Assembly (NCBI GenBank): GCA_029379385.1
Contig: CM055614.1
Span: 19,697,994-19,761,993 of the forward strand
Direction: 5' to 3'
DNA: 64,000 nucleotides
Source of the DNA: Quillaja saponaria
Taxonomy: Eukaryota > Streptophyta > Magnoliopsida > Fabales > Quillajaceae
This document shows, piece by piece, positions 48,347 through 59,049 of the stretch. Below the pieces are notes generated by a model. It had not been told where the DNA came from. It worked only from the letters and a program-made list of their open reading frames with translations, and made no database searches. Each line of letters starts with the position of its first letter. Position 1 is the stretch's first letter. Made by a program: the position numbers and the translations under genes.

Positions 48347-49555
48347 AAACTGTTTGTTTTTTGGGCCAACGTGCTTCCATTTATGCAAGTTTAGATGTTA
48401 TTATAGTTTGAAATTGGGTGTTGCGGGAAAAAATATTAAATGTTTAATGAGATGGGAGCACTAACACGTTCTTGGCAATGAATAAAACTTATATGGACAA
48501 ACAATTTGTTGTTTAGGCCAACGAGCTTCCATTTATGCTTAAATATATGTTTATAGAGCACTAACTTATAATTTGATAAACATTACTGTTAATGAGTTTT
48601 TTTTCACTATGTTTACATGACATTTGTTCATCTTCAGCTACTTCACACATCAGGACTAATCTGCAAACATGCGAGGAGGGGGAGGAGCGCGAGGATACTC
48701 ATTTAGGCTGGGGTGCGTAGTATAGTTTGTTTTTTAATTGAACAGAAACAAGTTTTCTTGTTATTTACAATTGATTGTAAGGATATTAACCTCACAACAT
48801 TATAAAATGCAAATGCTTTAGCCTCACAACCCAAATTTTCACCACCCTGAAAGAAACATAAAATTGAAAACATGGTCTTTCCCAACTATTTATAGAAAAA
48901 ACAAAATATTAGAATTCAATCCCCGACACAAAAATGGCATGTTTAATCCACTAAGAATCTATTTTTACAAAAATTGTGCAAATCAAGCTGAGTATATCAA
49001 GAACACTAACTTGTGGGTGTATAAGAATCTATTTTCAGCATCTTCATATTGAAGGTAAAGAAACTCCATATCAATCAACTCCGTGACAGGAGGAACAAGA
49101 GACACAACCAAATAAAACAAAACCAGTTCTTGAAAAAGGAATAACCTATCTAAAGATGCGTGAAGAACAATTATGGCAGAACTACATCAATTGATGATGA
49201 TTCATTGTACCAAAAATATTATGTGATAGAGCATATAATTAGTTGCACAATTCCAAACTTTATTTTGATTTTTTTACTAAAATGAATCCGACTCCAATTC
49301 ATTGAACATTGGAGTTTACACCCCAAAACTCATTCATCCATACATATCTTTATTGAAAAAAAATAAAATCTCACATAACTAAACAAAAACGGCCATCATC
49401 TTCAATTTCTGAATTCTTAAGATATAGAAAGTATATAATTACGCAATTACCATATTGAACAGTAGAAGAAGCAAACATATAACGGTGAAGTGCAAAGCCA
49501 GAAGCTACAGTAGCAACCTCCATAGCTAGTGAGGACGAGGAACTGATACCAATAT

Positions 49556-49781
49556 TGAACAATTCTTGTGGGCTTCGAATTAAGAAAACATGTGTCCCAA
49601 CCCAATCTTAATCTAAAAACCTGCCCCGAAGACAGTCCAAACCCTTTTATAATAATCACATCACATCATTTTCTTATTACATTGGGAATTTATAGGATGA
49701 GTTTCACGTGGATAGGCCTACATGAATGGATTGGACCCACATTTATATGATAAGTTGGAGGAGAAGTTGAATTTTCTAACA
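49556..49781 (-). repeat. Short LTR (226 bp) with degenerate primer-binding site
   Basis: On the minus strand it begins TGTTAGAAAATTC and ends GAATTGTTCA, followed at 49541-49552 by TGGTATCAGTTC, a near match to the initiator-Met primer-binding site. A TATA-like attataaaag lies at about 49647-49657. A frame to its left (MEVATVASGFALHRYM) has no recognised similarity. A second LTR was not found, so this is a truncated or TRIM-like element. Confidence 0.5.
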
Positions 49782-50523
49782 CAATTTTCTTAATCTAATA
49801 TCTTACTATTTTTATAAAATTTTTCTATCAGTGCCTTGTCACTTGTACATGCAAGTTATATTTATTATATTTAATAAATATTACTTTTACGTTATCATAT
49901 AAAAAAATTATTTTTACAAAAATTATCGTCACTTAAAATATAATGTTTTCTATACAAGAGTTCTCAATTGACAAAAAACAAAAATATATAATTGGTTTTT
50001 CACTTCTCTCTATGATTTTTATCATTAATCTCTCTTACTCTTTTTCTTCATCATCTCCCATTGAAAGAATTATAAAATTAGGATGTCTCATGATTTAAAC
50101 ATTTAAAAAATTAAAAAAACTAAGATTTTTTAACTGTAAAGATTATAATATACATAAATTATTTTTTGAGAGAAAAAAATTATTAATTTAGTACATTGTT
50201 TTAAGTTTAATGGAAATTTGTTTTTATAATTAAAAATATTTTTAGAAAAATAAAATAGTAAATTTAACACGTGATCCTCTAGTACAGAGAGGATTCAAAT
50301 TCTTATCTAGACATGTGAAAAATTGTAAGGCCAGAAATGAGTCTCATCAGCGACTAGTGGATAAAGTTCTTGGATGTTTCACCATCTACTCCTTCAATAG
50401 AGTTATGTATGCATCCTCATCACTCCTTTATCTTTCAGCAAATCACTATCTCTCAAAATTTCTCAAACGCTAACCTAATTAACTTTACCAGATTTTTCAA
50501 ATACTCTTGTTCATTTCATACAA

Positions 50524-51351
50524 ATGAGTGAGAGTTTGACAGCAGCTGCTCAGGCAGGAGATATAAGCCAGCTATACACATCAATTCAGGAAGATCCCTA
50601 TATCTTAGAACGCATAGATGATATACCATTTTTTGAAACTCCTCTGCACGTAGCAGCTTCTGCTGGGCAAACCCGTTTTGCTGCTGAGATTATGAGACTA
50701 AAACCATCCTTTGGTAGGAAGCTAAATCCAAATGGGTTTAGCCACATTCATCTGGCATTACAAAACCAGCATAACAGGCTGGTGCTTCGGCTTGTAGAAA
50801 TTCAGAAAGACCTCGTCCGAGTTCAAGGCAGGGAAGGTATTACTCCTCTACACTTTGTGGCTCAAAACGGAGACACTGATCTTTTAGCTCAGTTCTTGTC
50901 GGCCTGTCCAGAATCGGTTGAAGATGTGACATTTCGAGGGGAGACTTGTCTTCATATTGCTGTTAAAAGTAATCAGTTTGATTCTCTTAAAGTCATGACT
51001 CAATGGCTTCGTTGGAGTTGCCATAAAGGTGCTTCTTATAGGCAGAAATCGACTTTAAACTGGAAAGATGACGAAGGCAACACGATTTTGCACATTGCAG
51101 CACTCAATAATGACAAACAGGTATGGATTTATTATTTAGTAGATATATTGTGGCTTCACAATTAACAGCCAACCAGCATGTAAGAACCAGGCAATTTGAT
51201 GCAGGCAATTAAGTTATTAATAGATAGAGATGTTGATTTAAATGCCAAGAATTTGGAGGGTTCGACACCGTTGGACATCTTAGCACAGAACCAGCCTCAA
51301 ATGCCACAAGCTGACAATTACAGAGATGTCAGGGATATATCATCCATATAA
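50524..51351 (+). CDS. Ankyrin-repeat protein (BDA1-like), truncated
   Basis: Two exons, 50524-51120 and 51205-51351, joined at phase 0 by a GT/AG intron, encode 247 residues. Six ankyrin repeats can be read: [12 protein letters not shown] (about 39), [12 protein letters not shown] (72), [12 protein letters not shown] (106), [12 protein letters not shown] (140), [12 protein letters not shown] (186) and STPLDILA (219). The N-terminus [13 protein letters not shown] is typical of plant BDA1-like proteins, which carry ankyrin repeats followed by a PGG domain with about four membrane helices and act in defence signalling. That C-terminal half is absent. The final codons, including TAA at 51349-51351, fall in plastid-derived sequence, so the natural end has been lost. 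If made, the protein would be soluble. Confidence 0.85.
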
Positions 51352-51657
51352 TATACAAAAAGAAACTCCAGATATTTGATATCTTTCTCTTTGAATGAGA
51401 TCACAATTCCAGCGACAGTTTCGTTAGATATCTTACTACTAGAATCTCTCTTTTCTCCGATCCATTTTCTCCACCACCGTGAACCCCTGTTAGATTTAGG
51501 CATGATACACTTTTTAGTTATTGGGAGAACCAAAGTACTCTCTTTCAGATCCAGGAAAGAGCTCTCAGAGATCTTTTTTCCTTTTGGAAGATACAGGAAC
51601 CAAACAATCAACCTATTGATATTGGAAGACCCAAAAGATTCTTCCAAAGTATCATTT
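51339..51657 (-). pseudogene. ycf2: Plastid ycf2 fragment in nuclear DNA (NUPT)
   Basis: The minus-strand translation carries [44 protein letters not shown] and [10 protein letters not shown], then [19 protein letters not shown], a stretch of the plastid Ycf2 protein (a large AAA-type protein encoded in the plastid genome). About 105 codons remain open with several substitutions. Neither end matches Ycf2 beyond NDT and MDD, so the insert is about 320 bp. It is antisense to the ankyrin gene. It is a nuclear copy and not a working gene. Confidence 0.9.
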
Positions 51658-51848
51658 GGTTTTTGGACAGAAAGATCCAAATCTTACTATTTTTGTATAA
51701 AATAGTAATTTTTTTTAGTTTAATAACTAAAATGGGATAAACTCTGAAACCGTATTTTCAAAAAAAAATTTATGGGTCCGACTCACCATACTATATCACC
51801 CCACGGACCCCACAGCACACACCTCACGGTTCACACATACCATACTAA

Positions 51849-51986
51849 ATGAGGTCTAAAATCAGCTTTATAAAAGCCGGTCTCATTCAAATTTTGTCCC
51901 CCCGCAGGCCCTGCCAGATGGGCTCGGCCTGGCGGGGCCAGCGGGGGGACAAACAACTCCTGATACCTGCTTTACAAACTTAAACG
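51849..51986. repeat. Left terminal repeat of the Mutator/PMD element, with GC-rich hairpin
   Basis: ctaaatgaggtct...aaagccggtctcattcaaa matches 61168-61215 in the same orientation. The centre is a strong hairpin: gtccccccgcaggccctgcc pairs with ggcggggccagcggggggac (about 51897-51950). In AT-rich surroundings this is a sharp compositional change. It probably marks the far end of the minus-strand unit. Confidence 0.65.
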
Positions 51987-51989
51987 TTG

Positions 51990-53130
51990 CCCTTTTTTTT
52001 TTCTTTTGAGTTGAATTTGTTTTTTTATGGGTTGAATTTTTTTTTAATTTCAAATATATGATAATTTATAAGTGGGTTTTTGTGAAATAGATGATAAATT
52101 TTAAATTTAAATTTTTTGAAAATGTTTAAATTTTTATTGTATGATATTTTTAAAGTTTAAAATATATAGTAATTTTTTAATTTTTAGTATATGATAATTT
52201 TAAAATTCTATAATTTAAGATTTTTGATAATTTTTTAATTTTATAGTGTATCATAAATGTTTTTATTGCAGTTTATGATTTTTAAAAATTTAAAAATTTA
52301 TGATACCTTTTAAATATAAAATATATGTTAATTTATATATTTATATTTTATGATATATTTAAATTTGGTATTTTTAGAATTTAAGATTTTTGATAATTTT
52401 TTAATTTTATAGTGTATCATTAATATTTTTATTTTAGTTTATGATATATTTAAATTTTAAAATGTATGATAAATTTTAAAGTGTATAATTATATGGAATT
52501 AAAATATATGATAAATTTTTAGTTTATAGTGTATGATAGTTTTTAAATTTTTAAATTTAATATTTTTAGAATTTATGATTTTTGATAATTTTTTTAATTT
52601 TATAGTGTATCATAAATGTTTTTATTATAGTTTATGATATTTTAAAATTCATGATATCTTTTAAATATAAAGTATATGTTAATTTATATATTTATAGTTT
52701 ATGATATATTTAAATTTTAAAATGTATGATAAATTTTAAAGTGTATAATAATTATATGAAATTAAAAATATATGATAAATTTTAAATTTATAGTGTATGA
52801 TAGTTTTTAAAATTTAAAATTTGGTATTTTTAGAATTTAAGATTTTTGATAATTTTTTAATTTTATAATGTATCATAAATGTTTTTATTATAGTTTATGA
52901 TATTTTAAAATTTATTTTAAAATTCATGATATCTTTTAAATATAAAGTATATGTTAATTTATATATTTATAGTTTATGATATAAAGTTTTTAAACTTATA
53001 ATGTATGATATTTTTAAATTTATATTTATAATGTATGATATTGATTTTTATTATTGTGTATGATATTGCAAATTTTTAAATTTTACTATATTTTTTTAAT
53101 ATAAAGTGTATAATTTTTAAATTTATTTGA
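51990..53130. repeat. AT-rich block built from tatgataXttttaaatt units
   Basis: The longer segment gatttttgataattttttaattttata, followed by gtgtatcat, recurs at about 52218, 52384, 52576 and 52840. Shorter tatgata motifs fill the gaps. No coding sequence is present. Confidence 0.7.
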
Positions 53131-53280
53131 AATGATTTAGTAAAAGGAAAAAACATTAAATTATTTTAAAAATTAATGGAGCACACTTATATTAATCAAA
53201 TACATATTATGAATACTATAATTTATTTAGAAAAACTTGCCATACATTGGCGATAATGAAATAAATATGTGTGTCATTGT

Positions 53281-53920
53281 TTAACAACATGCTGGCAAAG
53301 ACGATGAAAGAAAATTATGAACGAAATCATCATTACAATCACTGTTAGGGTAGTCAGACAGGTTATCATCGCCCTTATATTGCGCATCAATTTCAACTTT
53401 CATTATCGTCGGAGTTCTTAACTCATCTTGGCGAGCAGCTGTCTCATGCCAGGCATAGTACTTATCTAGTATTCAATTCATCTGGTTAATTTCGGACTTT
53501 AGTCTTTCAATCACCTGAGCTATTTCACCTTGTGTTGAACGAGGTAAAGTTGCAGATATTGCTTTTGGGACGGACTGACAGCTTGTGTAATCTACAATAT
53601 GATTCAATCTAGCATCTTATCTCCCACCATCTAATATACTCAGGTTCTCTTGCCCAAACTAACCAATTTTCTTGTGAGATATTAGTAACTGGTACCACCA
53701 TTATATGATCAGCAATATTTCGACTATTGGTAGAATATATAGGGACGCATTGAAACTCTCTTTTCGATCCATACCATGTAACCTCATTCGGATTAGTATA
53801 CTTGTCTACACGATAAAGACGTTGTCTCGGTGTTGATGGCTCAGATCTGGTTCTAGTTGATGATCTGTGACCACCACAACGTCCATGACAGCCACAATGT
53901 GAGTAGGGTTGTCTTGGCAT
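53281..53920 (-). pseudogene. Unrecognised ORF inside the Mutator/PMD element
   Basis: The frame opens at 53920 and runs 103 codons to a stop at 53609. A second frame then continues with no obvious gap (VDYTSCQSVPKAISA..., EIAQVIERLKSEINQMN) to TAA at 53281-53283, with one TGA at 53473-53475, giving about 210 residues in the ancestor. The N-terminus is rich in His, Cys and Arg (HCGCHGRCGGH), the middle has TWYGSKREFQCVPIYS and EPEYIRWWEIRC, the next part could form a short coiled coil, and the C-terminus is acidic. I do not recognise the family. A TATA box lies 75-86 bp upstream of the ATG. It follows the PMD gene on the same strand and lies within the element. Confidence 0.55.
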
Positions 53921-53994
53921 ATTTTCTTGTTATCGAGTATGAGTTTCTAATCAAAAACGGTTGTTTGATGTTTTCAACTCTGATGGCCAATCCT

Positions 53995-54006
53995 GTTTAT
54001 ATAAGC
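53995..54006 (-). promoter_or_regulatory. TATA box upstream of the unrecognised ORF
   Basis: The minus strand reads GCTTATATAAAC, a strong plant TATA match, 75-86 bp upstream of the start codon at 53920. This distance fits a normal transcription start and short leader. Confidence 0.55.
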
Positions 54007-54842
54007 AAATATTTCTTGTTATCGTCAAAATAATGTCACTTGAATATATACTGAAGTAGTCAAAGATTTAATGCGTGAGTGTAAAGTAAAGTCAACATGT
54101 CTATTCACACGTAAAGTAATGGCAGCCTGTCTATTTACTGTTTAAATGCTTTATAAGTGAAAATACGTGAACGAGTAGTCATTTCATGAAAAGATTGCGT
54201 ATCTCATTCTAATTATTACATGCTTCATTATAAAGTGATGCTAGTATGTCTGTTTATTAAAACAATACTTGAAGACTTATGTAATAATTTTAGTATTTAA
54301 GATAATAATTATTATTAGACAATTAAAAATTTCCACCTTGAAGTGGTGGGGGGTTTGGCAGACCCCTACCTGTTTATTAAAAAGTAAATTCCAATTTACA
54401 AATATAACTAAATTAAAACATAAACAAGGAAGACTCTTCCCATTACAAGTAACAAACAAAAATAAAAAATTAAAAAAACTTAAATAAGGATTTTCAGGCA
54501 ATACTGGTCTATAAAAAATGACCCCCTGTACCATATGGGCATGGTCTTTTTCTCATTGCCGGGTTTCGCCTAGGTGGTACATCAGCTGTGTCACCAAGAT
54601 CTTCTGACTAAGGTATGTCATCAGCACTGCTAAATCCTTCATCCGCTTGCACACCTGAACCTATACCCAGGTCATATGATGCCGGTGTACTATCATACTA
54701 AAAGTATGGCACCTGCAGTATGGGAGAGTTAAACCTCGCTTGATTGTTGTGCAAAGTCCGGCATAAGCTGCTGATACATAACTGAAGTACTTGCCATATA
54801 TGGAGGTGGAGATATATGTGGTAGTGACGGAATATACACATT

Positions 54843-56280
54843 TTATGGTCGGACATCATCATCAACACGTCCATAAGATACTGACGGTCCAGGGACATTA
54901 GTCCTACTGCGTTTACGACGTTGTGATGATAATGATGATGATGATGTCGAATGAGTATAATAGGAAGGAGTTGGAGCAGCATGGATATGACCAACTCGTG
55001 TAAGATATCTCCTACTGATACGTCTATACCACTCATTGTACTCGGGTGTATGAGCATAATGACCATGTGCAACTTCGTATGTAACCTCCCCTGTCTGGAC
55101 CAGATGGTATCTCATGCCCCAAATGACTATATGGTTAGCATGTAGCCAACGATAGTCTATGACGCCCTATCCTCGAAGATCACATTTGTGCAAGGTTGAT
55201 CGGCCTCAATGTCAGCAGGGTTTTCTGGTATAGGTTGCTGATATCCAAACTGATGCATTACCCTATCCACTTTCTGATATTCAACAATATGAAAACATAT
55301 TAAGGGTACTTTAGCACCCCAAATATGCTGGTTTCGATAACAATAGTTTAGTATCAGGTGCCTCAGCTCATCATCAATATATGGTAGTGATATGAACTGC
55401 AACCCAAATTGGTACATAGATATAACATAAACTTCTAATTACCTACTCTGCTGACATCCTGTCCAGCATCTCCTTATACCAAGACACCACATTATGGCCG
55501 ATTTGAGTTACTTTGAACTTTACTCTCCACCTGCAAGTAATTAAAAATGTCAATTACAAGTCATTTACGTACTACACATTATAAGCAAATGCATAAAACC
55601 AATAATTTTACATACCTCCTGCCTAATGGACAATGATTATCCCACAGAATTTCTATCTCCCTCCTCGGTGCGAGAAATTGTAGTCTCTCCCATGCCCATA
55701 CCTGGAGTAATATCAAAGGTCCAACAATTTCAGAAGAATCAAGGTGAGTGGCATGACACATATCCCTGTACAACCATGCCAGGGAGGCACTGCCCCAGCT
55801 GTACTGTCTTACGACATTTAGGTTTTCCAGCAGAGTTAAGAAACAAATGTGCACATGTGTATTCGTCTTACTGGTGAATAACAATCCACCCATCAGCTGT
55901 AATATATAAGCTCGTGCATATCTCTGCGCTGTAATGTCATCACCGTCGGCTAGGAAATTCTGAAATGTCATTCCTAACCAGCTCATATTCAATGTCTTAC
56001 CCTTAATGACTGTAGTAGGGGGCACAACTTCCAATAATCACTCGCACTCAGTTGCGACGTCGGCACCAACTAGGCCAGAGACAGGCTTGCAGTCGATAGG
56101 TAAACCCAATAGAATACTAACATCTTGTAGTGTGATGGTGGCCTCGCCGTGAGGCAGATAAAATGTGTGAGTCTTCGGCCTCCATCGCTCGACTAAATCA
56201 GTCACAAGGTGCCAATCAAGCGAAATAAACCCCACCTTGATCAAACCACCAATGAATCTGCATAACAAAAGACAAATCAA
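54843..56280 (-). pseudogene. Plant mobile domain (PMD, MAIN-like) gene, transposon-borne, decayed
   Basis: Exons in order on the minus strand: about 56261-55620, with GFISLDWHLVTDLVERW, THTFYLPHGEATITL and QDVSILLGLPIDCKPV (the PMD core), then a TGA at about 56035, then MSWLGMTFQNFL, ARAYILQLMGGLLF and LAWLYRDMCHAT. A GT/AG intron separates WRVKFKVTQIGHNVVSWY at about 55530-55445. Another precedes FISLPYIDDELRHLIL at about 55400. A frameshift near 55170 leads to WLHANHIVIWGMRYH and EYNEWYRRISRRYLTR. PMD proteins occur as host genes (MAIN, MAIL1) and in transposons. The first exons, present in the other copy at 63682, are missing here. Confidence 0.85.
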
Positions 56281-56547
56281 ATAATTTTAATATGCATACA
56301 CGACAATAATGTTACAATTTAATGTAATGGGGAAAGACTTAGATAAAATGACAAATACTAGAAAAATTCTTAATAATATTACTATAATACACGACAATAA
56401 TGTTTATTAATTTCAAAATAACTTTACATGACATGTAGGGGACATAATACCTAATATCTACATAATAAAAAACTAGAAAAAAATACATAAATAAGAAAAC
56501 TCTTACATTTACATTAAAGTAAAGAATGCAATCATGGAAGTTGTGTT
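56281..56547 (-). other. Spacer between transposase and PMD gene, conserved in both copies
   Basis: No coding sequence, but its reverse complement matches 63380-63680 with only about a dozen differences by eye. It ends in a splice acceptor-like tttgttatgcag before the PMD part. Confidence 0.75.
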
Positions 56548-59046
56548 TTAAGATTGTGTAATGTTAGGACAATTTTTACGATTGTGTCCCTCCTGCCTAC
56601 ATAAACCACACCTATGTTGCCTCACAGACTGTGTAATGTCCATCTCATTATGAATGCGATGTGTTCTCGGCCTACCCTTCTTTTGCAATTTGGACATGTT
56701 AGGAAGCATATGGGGGAACTGGAATTTCGGCCAATAGTCATCGTGCATCACTGAGTTGAATTTAGGAGTGTATACAAGCTCCTGATTTCTCAGTTTATAC
56801 CACTCCCCAATAAAGTCGTTATAGTTCAGATGCATGCTTACACAAGCTGCTATAACATGCGAGCATGGGAGAATGTATTGCAGGGGTTTGTTACATGTGC
56901 AAGTTCTTTCATTTAAAAGCATAGTATGCTGGTTGCCACCCTTTTGGGCTTGCCATCCACGAAATTAAGTCTTTATTTCAATTATCCCCGAACCGGTATG
57001 AAACTGTCTCAACTTGTGTCTGCCTACTCTCTCTGCCCAATTTTAGATTTTGTCTACAGTTTCGGTTGTGTATTGATTGCCAGCATTTAGCTGAGCATTA
57101 ATGTACGCCCGATATTCCACGAAATATTTAACACACCAGTAAAATGTCAACCGCACCAGTGCAGTGATTGGGACTTGTCGCACTGTCTTTAAGACATTGT
57201 TCATGCACTCCCCCAAGTTCGTGGTCATGAAGTCAAAGCAGTGACCTCCGTCATGTGCCAATGCCCACTGCTTCAACGGAATTCTACCAATCCATGCAGC
57301 ATACTCAGAGTCCAAGCAAACAAACTTATCGAAATATTTATCGAATTTGCGTTTTTAAGTTTGACTAGCAGTGTGGATGAGGATATTCTTTGCTTTCATA
57401 TTCTTGTGGGTCTTATGAAAGTTGCTTGCAATATGCTTAACACAAAAATGGTGATACCCACAAGGCTCAGTCCAGCCATTCTGAGGATTTGAAGCAGTAG
57501 CAATTATCCCGGCATGACGATCATATATTAAGAAAATACTCACCCGTTGCGTTACATGCATGCGAAGCAAACTTAAAAATCATCCCCAACTATCTGTGTT
57601 CTCCTCCTCAACAACTACAAATGCAATTGGAACTAAACTATTGTTACCATCAATAGCAGTTGCAACCAACAATTTTCCCGTGTACTTTCCATATAGGAAT
57701 GTGCCGTCATTCTGAAGAACTGGTCTACAATGATGGAAGACATTAATAGATGGCCTAAAAGCCCAAAATACTCGTTGGAATATAACTTGTCCAGGATTAT
57801 TAGCTGGGTTCACTTTCTATTCGAAGCGTATGCCAGGATTGGTGACACGAAGTGCATTTAAATATCTAGGAAGCTCATTGTAGGATTCCTCCCAATTACC
57901 AAACACAAGATTTATTGCTTTCTTCTTCGCTTTGAATATTTTGCTCAAACTTGGACTATAATGGAAGTGATCTTTTATTATTATAAGCAACATAGCTCCT
58001 GGTGCAGTAGAGTCTTTATTGATAGTATTTTTGATATATTCAGCAATGATCCCCTTGTCCATATTATAATGATCATGAGTCATTCCGCTATAAACACAAC
58101 TGTGAGTGACATCTAACTTCGTAATCTAAAACTTTTCAAATATTTTACTAAAATGTCCTCGCAACCTCAACTTGCAACCCTATTCGTGGAGCTTGCACCT
58201 GATATCCCATGTGTCCTTTTTGGACTCAACGACTGTGAAAGCCACGTGGTTCATAATGTGCCAGTATTTAATAGTATTTTTTAACTCGGCATTCATGTTG
58301 AACAGCATGCCATTATAAAATTCATTATGCAACTCCCATTGTGCATTTGGAACAATAACAGGGTTTACTGCACCTGCCCTGGCAATGTTCACGTCCGTGT
58401 AGAAGGGATTCAGGACATATTCGGCAAATAAATCTTTTCAGAAGCCTCGATAATATCATCATCATCCACTTCAATGTTAAAATGAGGATCAACATTCAAA
58501 TCAGTGATATCTTCTCCATCACCAATAACATCATTTATGCCAGCGCTTCTAAGTAATTCATCGGTGAATGCGGCCTAAGAGATGCTGATGCTTCTCCTGC
58601 AACATGAGAACTGAGCTGATCGTTTTGCTGCCTAGTGGTGGGGGATTCCATGAATATGTTTTAAGGAACCGGGTCAAGTGTGTCGTGACTCAGAACACGA
58701 AGCAGGGACTCATCATGAAGTGTGTGCCAATGTAAATAAATCTCTAAGATAAATCCAGGGCCTTGCGCACTGGCATGCTGTGCAAGTTCTCATCCTCAGC
58801 TACTGCAACTGGACTGTAGTGAGTTGAATTATTAATAGTACTTAGACATCGACAAATTATAGTCAGGTACTCTCTTCTTCTATCAACCTTTAAGGACTTG
58901 CATAAACGAGCATGAAACTCTGCATACTTGATAAGCTTGGGTACACGAATGCACTTAACGGGACCAGAATCGTATTCAAGTCCGTTCGAACCAGTACGCA
59001 TTTCACCATTAATGTAACACATAATTCCAATTTCTTCCATTATCAA
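56548..59046 (-). pseudogene. Mutator-like transposase, decayed (minus copy)
   Basis: Reading right to left: a N-terminal block (GIMCYINGEM, LKVDRRREYLTIICR; 59046-58744); an acidic linker; a MuDR-type domain (WELHNEFYNGMLFNMNAEL, VVESKKDTWDIRCKL); KIFKAKKKAINLVFGNWEES; the MULE core with NDGTFLYGKYTGKLLVATAI and DRHAGII, which hold the first two catalytic Asp positions; KYFVEYRAYINAQLN; a SWIM zinc finger (TCTCNKPLQYILPCSHVIAA); and a CX2CX4HX4C knuckle (CGLCRQEGHNRKNC). The frame is nearly constant but carries about ten stops, for example after RCKLHE and after GIRFE. The first catalytic motif is NDGT where IDGT is usual. It is inactive. Confidence 0.9.
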
Positions 59047-59049
59047 ACT

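Larger units (their letters stand above)
47461..50523. other. Intergenic DNA with small repeats
   Basis: The frame at 47735-47977 has no similarity I know. At 48000-48560 a motif with aaaaXgtcaaatactcat and agcttccatttatXca recurs about four times at irregular spacing. A 44-bp perfect-looking duplication and an LTR are listed separately. The last 700 bp are AT-rich upstream sequence of the ankyrin gene. Confidence 0.5.

Noticed and set aside
49371..49562. Minus-strand frame MEVATVASGFALHRYM
   Set aside because: Considered as a host gene exon; the adjacent LTR and primer-binding site make transposon internal sequence more likely, and no family was recognised.
51376..51705. Plus-strand 109-codon frame
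   Set aside because: Antisense of the ycf2 fragment; the minus strand gives the recognisable protein.
54698..55072. His-rich minus-strand frame (HHHHHYHH)
   Set aside because: Overlaps the PMD C-terminal region in another frame, where WYRRISRRYL matches the family; the His run is an out-of-frame reading of a repeat.
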